Source: Opitutales bacterium
GTDB lineage: Bacteria > Verrucomicrobiota > Verrucomicrobiia > Opitutales > Oceanipulchritudinaceae
NCBI GenBank assembly: GCA_020831585.1
Contig: JAFIGE010000020.1
Location: forward strand, 1 to 50,626
Direction of reading: 5' to 3'
DNA: 50,626 bases
Shown here: positions 16,951-26,600 of the stretch, one piece after another
How the letters are laid out: each line of letters begins with the position of its first letter
How positions within the stretch are numbered: position 1 is the first letter of the stretch
Program-made: the position numbers and the translations under genes
Notes under the pieces: model-generated
Databases searched by the model: none
Told to the model about the DNA's origin: nothing
The model's input: the letters and a program-made list of their open reading frames with translations, nothing else

Positions 16951-19900
16951 GTGCCCGGCACCTTTCCCGAGGTTTTGCAGATTTACGGTTACACCTTCGA
17001 CTTCACCTTTTACGGGCAGGCTTTCCGGGATAATTCCCCGCTTCCCGAGCTGGCTTACACGGAGGGGGCGGTACGCTTTCAGGAAGCGATGCCGGTAGGG
17101 GCGCTCCTGATCGAGTTGGAGAAAATCACCTTTGATTGCTTCGGCAATCTACTGGGCGCTTCGATTCCGGGCGGATCGGCGGATAAGCAGCTCAAGTATT
17201 GGAACGCCGACATCACCCTGCACAGCATTACCTTCCGGCCCGGTTCGGTGCCCTGCAAGCGCTTCCTTGTCGCCGCCACCTCGGCCTACAGCACGCTCAT
17301 TGATACGGCTCTCTCCGGGGATCTCGGCATCTTCGCCTCCGGCCATTTGATAAACAGGGCGGGTTCGCAGACCGCCGGCATCGAACCCGTTGTGACCTCG
17401 CGCTTCCATCTTCCCGGGTCCATCGAATTGGCAGGCTCGACGGCAGAGAATCCCTACACCTTTACCCCTCTCGTTCACGCTTATTTCAACGACTTTGCCC
17501 AAGCCGGGGCGCAACCCGCGTCGGGTTGGTTGAATTTTGCGGGGGATCTCGGCGTGGCCTTTTTCAAGGCACCGTTTGTTCATGTGCACACCAGTGCGCG
17601 TCGTCAATTCGATGCGGACAGCGACTTGGTGGTTGCCCGCTCGCTTGAACCGGCCTTCCCCGAATACGATCCCACTAACCGGGGATTCCCCGTTGATGCT
17701 GATGTGAGCGCGGCGGCTTATCGCGGCGACAGCGGTTCGCTTCCCGAACGGTGGCGCCTGGGGGTCAATCGCCGCTGGAGCGGTTTCATCGATTTCCAGT
17801 ATCCTGTAAGCTGGCACCGCGTCCTCCGTTCCTTCCGCTCTCCGGAGCCGCTGGGCATCGACGTAAAGATCTTCACCCTGACCACCGAGCTGACTCACCT
17901 CGATGCGTATTCCGCAAAAATGGAATTCGCCACCGGCTTGGATGCCACCTATCTGGCCAATCCCTTCAAGGGGCTCGCCTTCCTCGTCCCCGATTCGTGG
18001 TTGAATGAGGCTTTCTTCAATAATTTTGGTTTGCCGGCGAGTTTTCTCAACAACGGCCACCGTGCCATTGGCGAGCTTCTCGGAGACAGGGTGGACCCTC
18101 TCCTCACGGAGATTTTGGACAGTCCCGGCATGTCCGCGCAGGTCGCCTCCGCCGCGAATCTGATCGCCGTCCAGCAATGGGGCGCAGATACCAGCGAGGA
18201 TTGGCACGGAGATCTGCGCGCTGCCCTCGCCACGCAGCTCAAGGGGGCCGAATCCCTAAGGGGAATACTTGAATCGCTGGGGGGACCGGGTTCAACGGAG
18301 GTCCCTTCTCTCGTTGGGCTTACCCGTGACCGGCTCAATGCCCTTCGAATGGCCGCCGTCGTTATGAGCGAGGGTGTCTTCCAGCCCCATGCGGGCGGAT
18401 CTTGGACCCCGGAAAAGCCGCCCGGAGGAATCTTTCATCAAGTCGGCCTCCTTCCCCTGGATGAGAATGGCGAGGTCGACTTTATTGCCAGCCGCCTCAC
18501 TGGAATGCTCCACGACGGGCTCAAGGCCCTTTCTGGCGAGGCCGGTATTGACGCGGATATCGCCGAGTTTTTCGGGTCGCTCGAAGAACTGAACAATAAA
18601 CTCAAGTTAATGCTCAAGGTCCGCGGGCCCGCCTTCAAGAAACTTACTGAGATTTTCAAAAAGCTCGGTGGTGATGTGAAGAAGCTTATCGAGGAATTGG
18701 ACAGCGGCGAATCCGCGCTTTCGGCGGAGATCCTCCGAATTGTCGCAGAGAGTGACATGAACGCGCTTGCCGAGGAAATTGCGGACGCAATTGCCGAGCG
18801 CCTCCGTGAGCTGAGCGGGGGCGATGCCCTCGATTTTGCCGACATTCCGCCGGAGAAACTGGCCGAAGTTGTTCGACGGGGGATTTCCGACGGATTGGCG
18901 TCCGCCGCCTTCATGGGCGAGTTCCAGCTCGTGCAGCGGCAACGCCTCTATGATTGGAATCTGAAGCTCCAGCAGGCGTCGGATACGGTCTTTGCCGAGT
19001 CCAATAAGATCACCCGTATCCTCGTCGCGGAAATTCTGCAAAAGGCAACGGGCTCCCTTCTGGAGCAAATCCCCTACTATGACACCGTTGCCAACTTCGA
19101 CGACATTGCCGCCGCACGGGTGAGTGGCCACGCGCACGTCTACGGCGATTCCATGCGCCTCCTCCGCTTCGATGCTTCGGGCAAATTCGGTTTCCTCAAA
19201 CCGATTGAATTCGAAGGCTTTTTCGAGGTCCGCCAGCTCTCATCGAAGCCCGCCGGACTGTGCACCCCTGATCCCGCCGCAGACGAAGGCATCGGCGAAG
19301 CTCTTCAGGAAATCATCTTCGGGGCCACCGTCAGCTCAGCAAAAGGGTTCCTCACCGATTCCAAGGGAACGCTGATTACGGCGGGACTGAAGCTAAGCCA
19401 CGATCTCGACGCGACGGCCTCCTGGATTCCCCGCGCCTTTGCGGGCCATTTCTCGATGGAGGGCTTAAAGATCACCGATGTGATGGATAATGTGGCGATC
19501 GAAAAGGCTTCCGCTGTTATCGGGGTGGGCCGACAGAACTCGTATCTTGGTTTAGCCACGGCCTTCAAGTATCGCAAATGGAAGGTGGCGGGCGGTGTCT
19601 TCTTCGGGCTGACCTGCTCCACCGAACCCATCAAGATGATCGACAAAAAAGTCGGGGAGATCCTAGCCGAGCCTTCCGGACTCCTCTTCGGAGCCTACGG
19701 CTATTTCGAGGGCTGGTTTCCGATTTCCGAGGCTGCTACGGGCGTGCCTGCCGGGTGTTGGTTCAACATCAGCGGGGGCATGGGCGCAGGTGCCTTTTTC
19801 TTCGCCGATCTGCCTATCGATTCGAATCCGGAGCATACCGAAACCAACTTCAATTTCGGGGGCAAAATGTTCTTTGGAGGCAAAATCGACGCTCTTTGCA

Positions 19901-20088
19901 TCTTCACGGCGAAGGCTGAGGCCACTCTAACGGCGGCCTACACCGGCGGGGGGTTCCGCTTCGACGGTTTGGGCAAAGTGAGCCACCGACTTGGGGTGTG
20001 CCGATACTTCTGCGTCCGCCATGAGTTTTCTTTCGGTCTCAGGTATCTCGATGGCGATTGGTCGGTCAAGTTCCCCTACAAAAAGTAG
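16951..20088 (+). CDS. Giant secreted protein of unknown function, 3' part (frameshifted)
   Basis: 1045 aa from a GTG that is probably not a real start. Together with 14,552-16,933 it forms one protein. The first 480 residues are beta-rich. Residues about 480-720 are helical and charged, with coiled-coil-like runs (LEELNNKLKLMLKVRGPAFK, KKLGGDVKKLIEELDSGESA). The last 300 residues are Gly/Phe-rich beta strands (GMGAGAFFFADLP, NFGGKMFFGGKIDAL) ending in a Cys pair (LGVCRYFCVRHEF). It resembles a large surface or secreted structural protein. No enzyme motif seen. The next gene starts 8 bases after the stop. Confidence 0.6.
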   Translation: MPGTFPEVLQIYGYTFDFTFYGQAFRDNSPLPELAYTEGAVRFQEAMPVGALLIELEKITFDCFGNLLGASIPGGSADKQLKYWNADITLHSITFRPGSVPCKRFLVAATSAYSTLIDTALSGDLGIFASGHLINRAGSQTAGIEPVVTSRFHLPGSIELAGSTAENPYTFTPLVHAYFNDFAQAGAQPASGWLNFAGDLGVAFFKAPFVHVHTSARRQFDADSDLVVARSLEPAFPEYDPTNRGFPVDADVSAAAYRGDSGSLPERWRLGVNRRWSGFIDFQYPVSWHRVLRSFRSPEPLGIDVKIFTLTTELTHLDAYSAKMEFATGLDATYLANPFKGLAFLVPDSWLNEAFFNNFGLPASFLNNGHRAIGELLGDRVDPLLTEILDSPGMSAQVASAANLIAVQQWGADTSEDWHGDLRAALATQLKGAESLRGILESLGGPGSTEVPSLVGLTRDRLNALRMAAVVMSEGVFQPHAGGSWTPEKPPGGIFHQVGLLPLDENGEVDFIASRLTGMLHDGLKALSGEAGIDADIAEFFGSLEELNNKLKLMLKVRGPAFKKLTEIFKKLGGDVKKLIEELDSGESALSAEILRIVAESDMNALAEEIADAIAERLRELSGGDALDFADIPPEKLAEVVRRGISDGLASAAFMGEFQLVQRQRLYDWNLKLQQASDTVFAESNKITRILVAEILQKATGSLLEQIPYYDTVANFDDIAAARVSGHAHVYGDSMRLLRFDASGKFGFLKPIEFEGFFEVRQLSSKPAGLCTPDPAADEGIGEALQEIIFGATVSSAKGFLTDSKGTLITAGLKLSHDLDATASWIPRAFAGHFSMEGLKITDVMDNVAIEKASAVIGVGRQNSYLGLATAFKYRKWKVAGGVFFGLTCSTEPIKMIDKKVGEILAEPSGLLFGAYGYFEGWFPISEAATGVPAGCWFNISGGMGAGAFFFADLPIDSNPEHTETNFNFGGKMFFGGKIDALCIFTAKAEATLTAAYTGGGFRFDGLGKVSHRLGVCRYFCVRHEFSFGLRYLDGDWSVKFPYKK

Positions 20089-20096
20089 TCTTTTTC

Positions 20097-23087
20097 ATGT
20101 TCCCACAAATTTTCTCCATGGGCACCCTATCCGTTATTCCCCTTCGCGCGCGGCCGTGGCTTGCCTTAATTTGCCTGCCATTCAGCCTCCCGGCCCAGCC
20201 GGGAGACGCCCCGCTCGTCTTCACGGCGGGCACCACCACGGTCGCCTCGGGTGGAACAAGCTGGGCCTTTGTAACCTGGTGGAGTACCGACGCGACGGAT
20301 TGGCCCACGGGGCCTTACGCGCTCTACGCCAAAACGGGGACAGCGGATAGCGCGGCACCCTACGAGCGCATCGCGACTGTCCGGCCCCGGACAGATGACC
20401 TCGCCCTCCGCACGATCCTTCAACGCGGCGTCGAGCTGGGCTTCCCGGCCGATGAATTGGAGAATCAGTTGGACGCCTTTTTCGAAGCCTATCTTCCGAT
20501 GGGGACGCTTCGTCTGACTGAACGGCTCTCGATCCTCGCCATCGCGGGCGAGGCGCAACCGGAATTGCGTCAGGCCCTCTCGACGATGGCCAAGCTCTCG
20601 CCCCCGGCCGCCATGGCCATGGGACGGGGGCACGCTTTCGCGATCGCTCCCGGGGAGACCCTCACCGTCGAAGTTCGCGCCTGCTCCGGTGACTCTTCCG
20701 CCCTCGATTGTAATCTGCTTGTCGGGCGCGTTACGCTCACGGGAGGCTCACCCTTTGTTCTGCCTCAGCCGGGACCACCCGTCCACGTGCCTTTCCGGGG
20801 CGGGTCGATCGATGCTGCCGCTGGCGATCCCTCAGGGGAGCCGGCCGCCGGGGAGGCCATTGATCCCCGTTCCGATCTAAACGTTCCCCTGCGCTGGGGG
20901 CTCACGCCCGCCTTAGCCGACGCCGCACTCCTGCACGGTGGCTACGACCTCTTCCGGATCGAAGCGGATACCGCAGTGGCCGGGGGGTTCGTCGAGACAC
21001 CGCCGACGCCTGCCGAGATCGCGTTCCTGCTTTCCGCTCTGCCGGGGCAGGTCCATAGAGTCAACCGCAACCCCCTCCTTCCGTCCGAGACCATCTCGGC
21101 GGCGGAGGCGCTCGATCCTGCCTTCCGGCCCGATCTCTTTTTTACGGTGGACGATAATGACCGCTACCAGGAGGGTTCCACGGCCTTCCGCGATGGCGAC
21201 GAGTTCTATTACTACGTGGCGGCACGGGACCTTCTCGGGCGTCCAGGCTTTCTTTCCGAAGGCACCTTCGTGCGCGTATGCTCGCACATGCCTCCGCCCG
21301 CGCCCTTTGAGACGGAGGTGGAAAACTTTTATCGCTACGACGCGGTCGCCGGCATCAGTGAGCAGGTGTTTCGCGTGGAGTGGTCCCCCGTGCTCTCGGA
21401 GCGGGGGCTGCCCATCAAAGAATACCGGATCTATCGCTGGAACAGCACCGAGGAGATGATCGCCAACGCGGGCAAACCCGCCACTTGGGCAACGCCCGGC
21501 GGAACGGGCGGTCTCGTGGGCATTGTCGACGGCAATACCACGGAGTTCATCGACGACGGCCCGGATGCCCCCCGTTTTCTCTATGCACGCGACTTCAGCC
21601 AAGCGAACCCGGGCATTGTCCTTCAGCACGACGACAACCGCACCCACTGGTACACGGTCCGGGCGATTGAAGGCGGAGCTTGCGGGGGCAATATTTCCTT
21701 TAACGGGCCCATTGTCTGGGGGGTGATCCGCGACCGCGTGGGGCCCGGCACGGGCCAGGGGTCGCTTGTGCCCACCTGCTACGCCCTTTCTGGCTCAGTT
21801 AAGTCCGTTTCAACGGCGGTCATCCCTTTGGCAGCCGTGATTCCACGCAGCGTTCTTTTGATCGTCCAAGCTGAGCGGGAGCATCCCTCGATCCGCTCGG
21901 CTGATATCTGGTTTGACCAAATGCCTCCAGGCCAAGCCTTTCTCGGGCGCATTGATTTTCCCGATGGAGCCGACATCGCGACGGGTGAGTTTCGTATCAC
22001 CGCACCGGATTTCCCCTCCCAGATCGGAGGCGAGTTTACCCTTCAACCGACCATTGTCTACCGGGACCACCAAGGGCGACAGGTGACCCTCCGCCCCGTT
22101 GTGGTTATGCCTGGCTCTCAGGCGTCCGCCGGAAGCCATTCCGCGAACTTTGAGGTCGTGGCCACCCGCGTCACTCTGGAGGGGGAGGATTGCGGCCACC
22201 ACGCTCCCGAGGACCGCATCCCCGGAGCGGGCCCGGGGGTAGCGGAGATCAACCCGCTGGTTGTGGAGTTTCAACCTCCGCCCGATGCGACGGAGTGGCG
22301 GCTCTACCGGCGAATTGACGAGCGTCGACCGATTCTCATCGCCGAAGGTGGACCCGCCGCGGATCCGCTCGATTCCATTCGATATGAAGACGGGCACCTC
22401 CCTGTGGCTGGCGGGCGTGTCTGCTACCTTCTGCAATGCTTCGATCTCCACGGTAACGCCGGGCCGATGAGCCTCTTGGGATGCATCGCGGTCGGCCCGC
22501 GGGCGGACGCCGAGGAAGCGGCTCTTCCGCAGCCCACGCTCTTCGAGGCGGAGCTTGTGGGCTTCGATCAGGAATCCTCGGGGGCTGTCCTCACCTGGTT
22601 TTGCCCGCCCCATCCGGTGCGCCATTTCATCCTCTGGATTGGCACAAACGGCACCCGCCCGCCGCCGATGGATTTTTCTGATGATCTTCGCCCTCAGCTC
22701 TATTACGACAGCACCGAGGGTTTCGGCGAGGCCTTCACCCTTGACGATCTGACGAGAGTGAGCGGCGGTCTCACTCGCCTTTACCGGACATTTCCCGTCG
22801 GTGGAAACGCGCTCGGGGCAGGACCGGAGTTTTCGGTGACCGTTGGCCCCGAACTCCTCCCGGGCGTTACTTACTACGTCCGCGTTCAGGCGGTTGGCGA
22901 AGACGACACGCGCGGCCCCCTTTCCAACGATATCGAGTTTACCTGGTTTCTCCGCGATGCCGACGCCGGTGGCGGCCCCCCGCCAGACCCGATGGTGTGC
23001 CGGGTTGGCTGGCCCGCCCGCCTTCCGCCGGTGCCGGTGCCGAAGAGGCACGACAAATCGGCTACCCCAGCCTGGCTGCCGCCGTGA
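20097..23087 (+). CDS. Large secreted fibronectin-III-like protein, main part (frameshifted near 22,979)
   Basis: 996 aa from ATG 20,097 (ATG 20,118 is also possible). The signal peptide lies around RPWLALICLPFSLPAQ. Several FnIII-like or Ig-like modules can be seen by their W/Y patterns (VFRVEWSPVLSERGLPIKEY, RIYRW; VLTWFCPP; TYYVRVQAVGEDDTRGPLSN). The frame stops at 23,087, but adding one C to the C6 run at 22,976-22,981 joins it to the overlapping frame ending at 23,623, for a protein of 1175 aa. It is probably an extracellular binding or scaffold protein that works with its large neighbours. Function unknown. Confidence 0.62.
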   Translation: MFPQIFSMGTLSVIPLRARPWLALICLPFSLPAQPGDAPLVFTAGTTTVASGGTSWAFVTWWSTDATDWPTGPYALYAKTGTADSAAPYERIATVRPRTDDLALRTILQRGVELGFPADELENQLDAFFEAYLPMGTLRLTERLSILAIAGEAQPELRQALSTMAKLSPPAAMAMGRGHAFAIAPGETLTVEVRACSGDSSALDCNLLVGRVTLTGGSPFVLPQPGPPVHVPFRGGSIDAAAGDPSGEPAAGEAIDPRSDLNVPLRWGLTPALADAALLHGGYDLFRIEADTAVAGGFVETPPTPAEIAFLLSALPGQVHRVNRNPLLPSETISAAEALDPAFRPDLFFTVDDNDRYQEGSTAFRDGDEFYYYVAARDLLGRPGFLSEGTFVRVCSHMPPPAPFETEVENFYRYDAVAGISEQVFRVEWSPVLSERGLPIKEYRIYRWNSTEEMIANAGKPATWATPGGTGGLVGIVDGNTTEFIDDGPDAPRFLYARDFSQANPGIVLQHDDNRTHWYTVRAIEGGACGGNISFNGPIVWGVIRDRVGPGTGQGSLVPTCYALSGSVKSVSTAVIPLAAVIPRSVLLIVQAEREHPSIRSADIWFDQMPPGQAFLGRIDFPDGADIATGEFRITAPDFPSQIGGEFTLQPTIVYRDHQGRQVTLRPVVVMPGSQASAGSHSANFEVVATRVTLEGEDCGHHAPEDRIPGAGPGVAEINPLVVEFQPPPDATEWRLYRRIDERRPILIAEGGPAADPLDSIRYEDGHLPVAGGRVCYLLQCFDLHGNAGPMSLLGCIAVGPRADAEEAALPQPTLFEAELVGFDQESSGAVLTWFCPPHPVRHFILWIGTNGTRPPPMDFSDDLRPQLYYDSTEGFGEAFTLDDLTRVSGGLTRLYRTFPVGGNALGAGPEFSVTVGPELLPGVTYYVRVQAVGEDDTRGPLSNDIEFTWFLRDADAGGGPPPDPMVCRVGWPARLPPVPVPKRHDKSATPAWLPP

Positions 23088-23623
23088 ACCTTCAGGCCCG
23101 GCGTATGGGACAGCCGCCCATACTCGTTCAGGGCGGGGCTGTTCTCGTCGGCAGAGTGGACCTCACCGGCTACCCTCCGCCAACGAGCGTTATCTGGGCG
23201 CAGGAACCTTACAAAAGTGCTTTCAATCAGGGCTTTGTTTTACCCGGCAATTCGATTTTCCAATACCTCTTCACGCGGCTCGACGGATCCCCGCTCTTCC
23301 CGCTCGCCCTCTACCGCTACCAGCGCGCCGACGGCAGCGCGTGGACAGAGGTCGGGGGGGATCTTGTTCAAGTGAGTCCCCTCATCGAAACCGTTGCTTT
23401 TCAACAGGTCGTGGTCGAGGGCATCCCCTCCATCCATGTTCGCGACCCTTTCTTTTTTCTGCATCAGGCAGCGAACACGGATACGCCGCATCTCTACGAC
23501 ATCTATCTGCGCGACACCCAGCCCGTTGTCGCGGGCAGTGAATACGTTTACCTCGTGGCCGATTACAGCGCCGATCATGAGCTGGTTCGCTATATCAACC
23601 TGCCGTCTGTGTTTGTTCCCTAA
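22997..23623 (+). CDS. C-terminal part of the FnIII-like secreted protein (shifted frame)
   Basis: 208 codons as an open frame beginning at a GTG that is not a plausible independent start (no ribosome site, inside the previous gene, no signal peptide). Read after a +1 repair it continues the previous protein as ARPDGVPGWLARPPSAGAGA and finishes with a beta-rich domain (FQYLFTRLDGSPLFPLALYR, EYVYLVADYSADHELV). The stop at 23,621-23,623 lies 12 bases before the next gene. Confidence 0.55.
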   Translation: MPGWLARPPSAGAGAEEARQIGYPSLAAAVNLQARRMGQPPILVQGGAVLVGRVDLTGYPPPTSVIWAQEPYKSAFNQGFVLPGNSIFQYLFTRLDGSPLFPLALYRYQRADGSAWTEVGGDLVQVSPLIETVAFQQVVVEGIPSIHVRDPFFFLHQAANTDTPHLYDIYLRDTQPVVAGSEYVYLVADYSADHELVRYINLPSVFVP

Positions 23624-23635
23624 CTCCCATCGGTC

Positions 23636-26600
23636 ATGGCCAAGATACGCACACTTTCCTTCCTCGCTCTCGTCGTCGCACCCCTCCTGTCCGCCGCATA
23701 TATCGTCGAGACGCCCAGCCAGATCCTTGTCTCGGCGGACTTTGCCACCAACGGGCGCATGGGACTCGTTGCCGTTGACCGGGTCGACGGCACTTTCGCT
23801 GTGGCCGATGCCGCCGCCGGGGGCGACCTCGTCTGGCGCCCCCGGGCTTACGAAAGCGGCCTCTCCGATGTCGCTGCCGCTGCCACCGGGCGTTTTTTTC
23901 CGGCCTCGACGGGAGACTTCCCGGCGCTCGCGCTCACGGCCCCCTTTGCCAACCGCGCGCAGGTGTTTGATCTACGTCCCTTTTCGCCGGTTTACCCGCG
24001 CGCCGTTCCGGTGAACAGCCTTCTGGGTCCTTCGCTCCTGGCGACGATTGACAACGAGACAAGCAACGCTCCGGAGGCTCTTGCCCTCGCTGCGGTCCTT
24101 GCCGAACCCACAGGTCATCGCCTCGGGCGCATCGGTTGGAACGGCTTCGCGTGGCGGCAGCTCCCGGGCGAGCGGACCCATCCCGATGCGCCGGTGCGCG
24201 TGGTTTCCCTGCCCGATGCCCTCGGCCTGCGGCGTGTCGTCGGCCTCCTCCACCAGAAAACGACGGTGTCCCGCGTGTTCACCCTCCACGAGACCGGCGG
24301 TCCCCTAATCCCCGTGGGCCAGACCGCCCTCTCCGGATTGCCCGTGGACTCCGATTTGCGCGCCATCCGCCTTGGCCCCGACGACTGGATCGTGCGCTTC
24401 GCCACCGCAGGTTCCCTCGATTCCTTTCATGTCCATCCATGGGTGAATGGGGCGCTGGGGGCGGCCGCACCCGTTCTTCTTGGTGCATCGGTCACTCATT
24501 TCGAGGTTTACCCCTCGGTGGACCGCGTTTACCTGACTGGGCGGCTTGCCGGCGGCCAACTGCGTGTGTGGGAGTGGATTCCACAGCAGGCACCGGTGCC
24601 CGCTGTGGACCTTTCTCCCGCAGCTTCGGCTGGCTTTTTGGGAATCCTGCCGCTTGGACCCGAAGCCTTCCGCCTGTTGCGTTCCGCTCCCGGTGGGGAT
24701 CGCCTCGCCTCGGTCGAGCGCTTCGACAAAGTCGGCACCAACTGGAAATCAGGCGGGGTCCAGCCCGTGCCCCCGGTTTCCCGGCCTCTCGGCGGCGCGA
24801 ATGTGCTCTTCTTTTCCGCTGACCCTCTTCGCGACCCGGATGCCCGGCTTCTCCGCGGTTTACGCCTTGCCGACTGGAGCGTGGCTGCTCTCGACACAGG
24901 CGCAAAGGTGTTGGTGAGCGCAGCCCACTGGGAAGGCACCTCCCTCGGCATCGGTTCGGCCCAAGAGTTCAATATCGGAGCCGCGCCCGCCGGAACGGAG
25001 GTGATCCACATTAACCAGATGCGCCCCGATGCCGCCATTTCCACGGAACTTCGCCCCCTCGGGGATCTCCCCCGTTCCGTGCGCGTGGAACCCGCCGGCG
25101 GCGAATACGATGCCACTGTCTTCATGTCCTTCTCTGCCAATCCGGCAAACTCGACCGTCCGCTACCGCGCTATTCATGAAGCTGCCTGGACGAATTACAC
25201 TCCCGGCTCCGAAATCCCCGTTTTCGCCGATACAACGATCCTTTTTGTTGCGGAGGGATTCGAAAGCCCGGCCTCGCCTATTGGCTCGGTGACCTACACC
25301 TTTTCGACCCCCCCGGAGCAAAACGACGCCAACTTCGACGGCGTCCCTGACTTTGTGAAGAGCGCCTTCGGCCTCGATCCGCAGGGTGCGGCGGACGGCG
25401 ATGGTGACGGCGTTTCCGATCTCATCGAACTGCTTGCCGCCCTCGAACATGGCCTCGATCCCGCCATGGTTCACGATGCTTCCGCGCAACCAACCAACCA
25501 GCAGGTGGAAGCCCTCGGCCTGCGTGGGGAAGATGTGTTCTCGCTTGGTTTTCGTCCGCTTTCGCCGCCCCCCGTAACCCCCTTTGCCGGGGGCGATATG
25601 GCCTCTTCACCAGGCGGCCCATTGCTTCCTCCGCCCACCCAGGTGTTTCTCCACACCCTCGATGGCCGATTCATGGGCTCCGCTCTCACCACCTCGACCC
25701 CGGATGGAGTCACCGCCCGAATTCCGGGGCTGTTCGCCTTTGATTCCGACCTCTTCCTCGTGGCCGCGACCGATGCGGTTTTCCAACCAAACGCACCCGA
25801 GTTCTCCCAAATCCAGCCTTTCGGTCGGCAACTCCTGGCCCTCGTTCCCGCCCCTCAACTGCCGCCCCGTGCGTTCAGCGGCTTTATCTTTGGTCAACAT
25901 GGCGGACTCGCGAATCTCCCAACCGAAGCCATCGCCTGGCTCCAGGCCTATCTCGATTGGCGGCGAAACCTTCCGCCACAGGATGCGGGGATCGTCGCTC
26001 TCGATGTCGAGTCGACCCTGCATGCCCTCCTCAATGAGTTTGTTCTCGGACAGCTCCTATACGCCCGCCGCAACGCCGCCGGGCCGGAGACCGATCCCCG
26101 TGTTGCCATCCATCCCGTCGTCGATCCGGACAATCCGGACAATCTGCCCGTCTTTGTCGACCCCTTGGCCGCCTTTCCGGTCAAGCACATCACCCTCACC
26201 GGATTTCGCGAAAACGAGTTTGCCGTTCCCTCGGCCCGCTTCGCGGAAAGTGTCACCGGCGACCTTGTGCCAGACGTCATGCCCACGGCGCAGCAGATCA
26301 AATCCCTTCGTTGGCACCGCACTTCCGCCCGTCCCGCCATTGCGCCTCCCTTCCATGCCCTGCCCCCGCTCGAAGCTGTGCGCCACGGGGTTGAATTCAG
26401 TGCCCTGCGCGACCTCGCCCGCCGCATCTACCGCCTCTCGGCACAGGACGATGAAGCCCGCCTCCGCGCGCCCGTGGACACCCTTCGTCATTTCATCCGC
26501 ACAGGCGATCTGCCCACCGCCGCTTGGATCGATGCCCTCGCCTCGACCCCCGGCGGGGCCTTTCTCCTCGCCGATGCGTGGGCCGAGTTGAACGCCCTCC

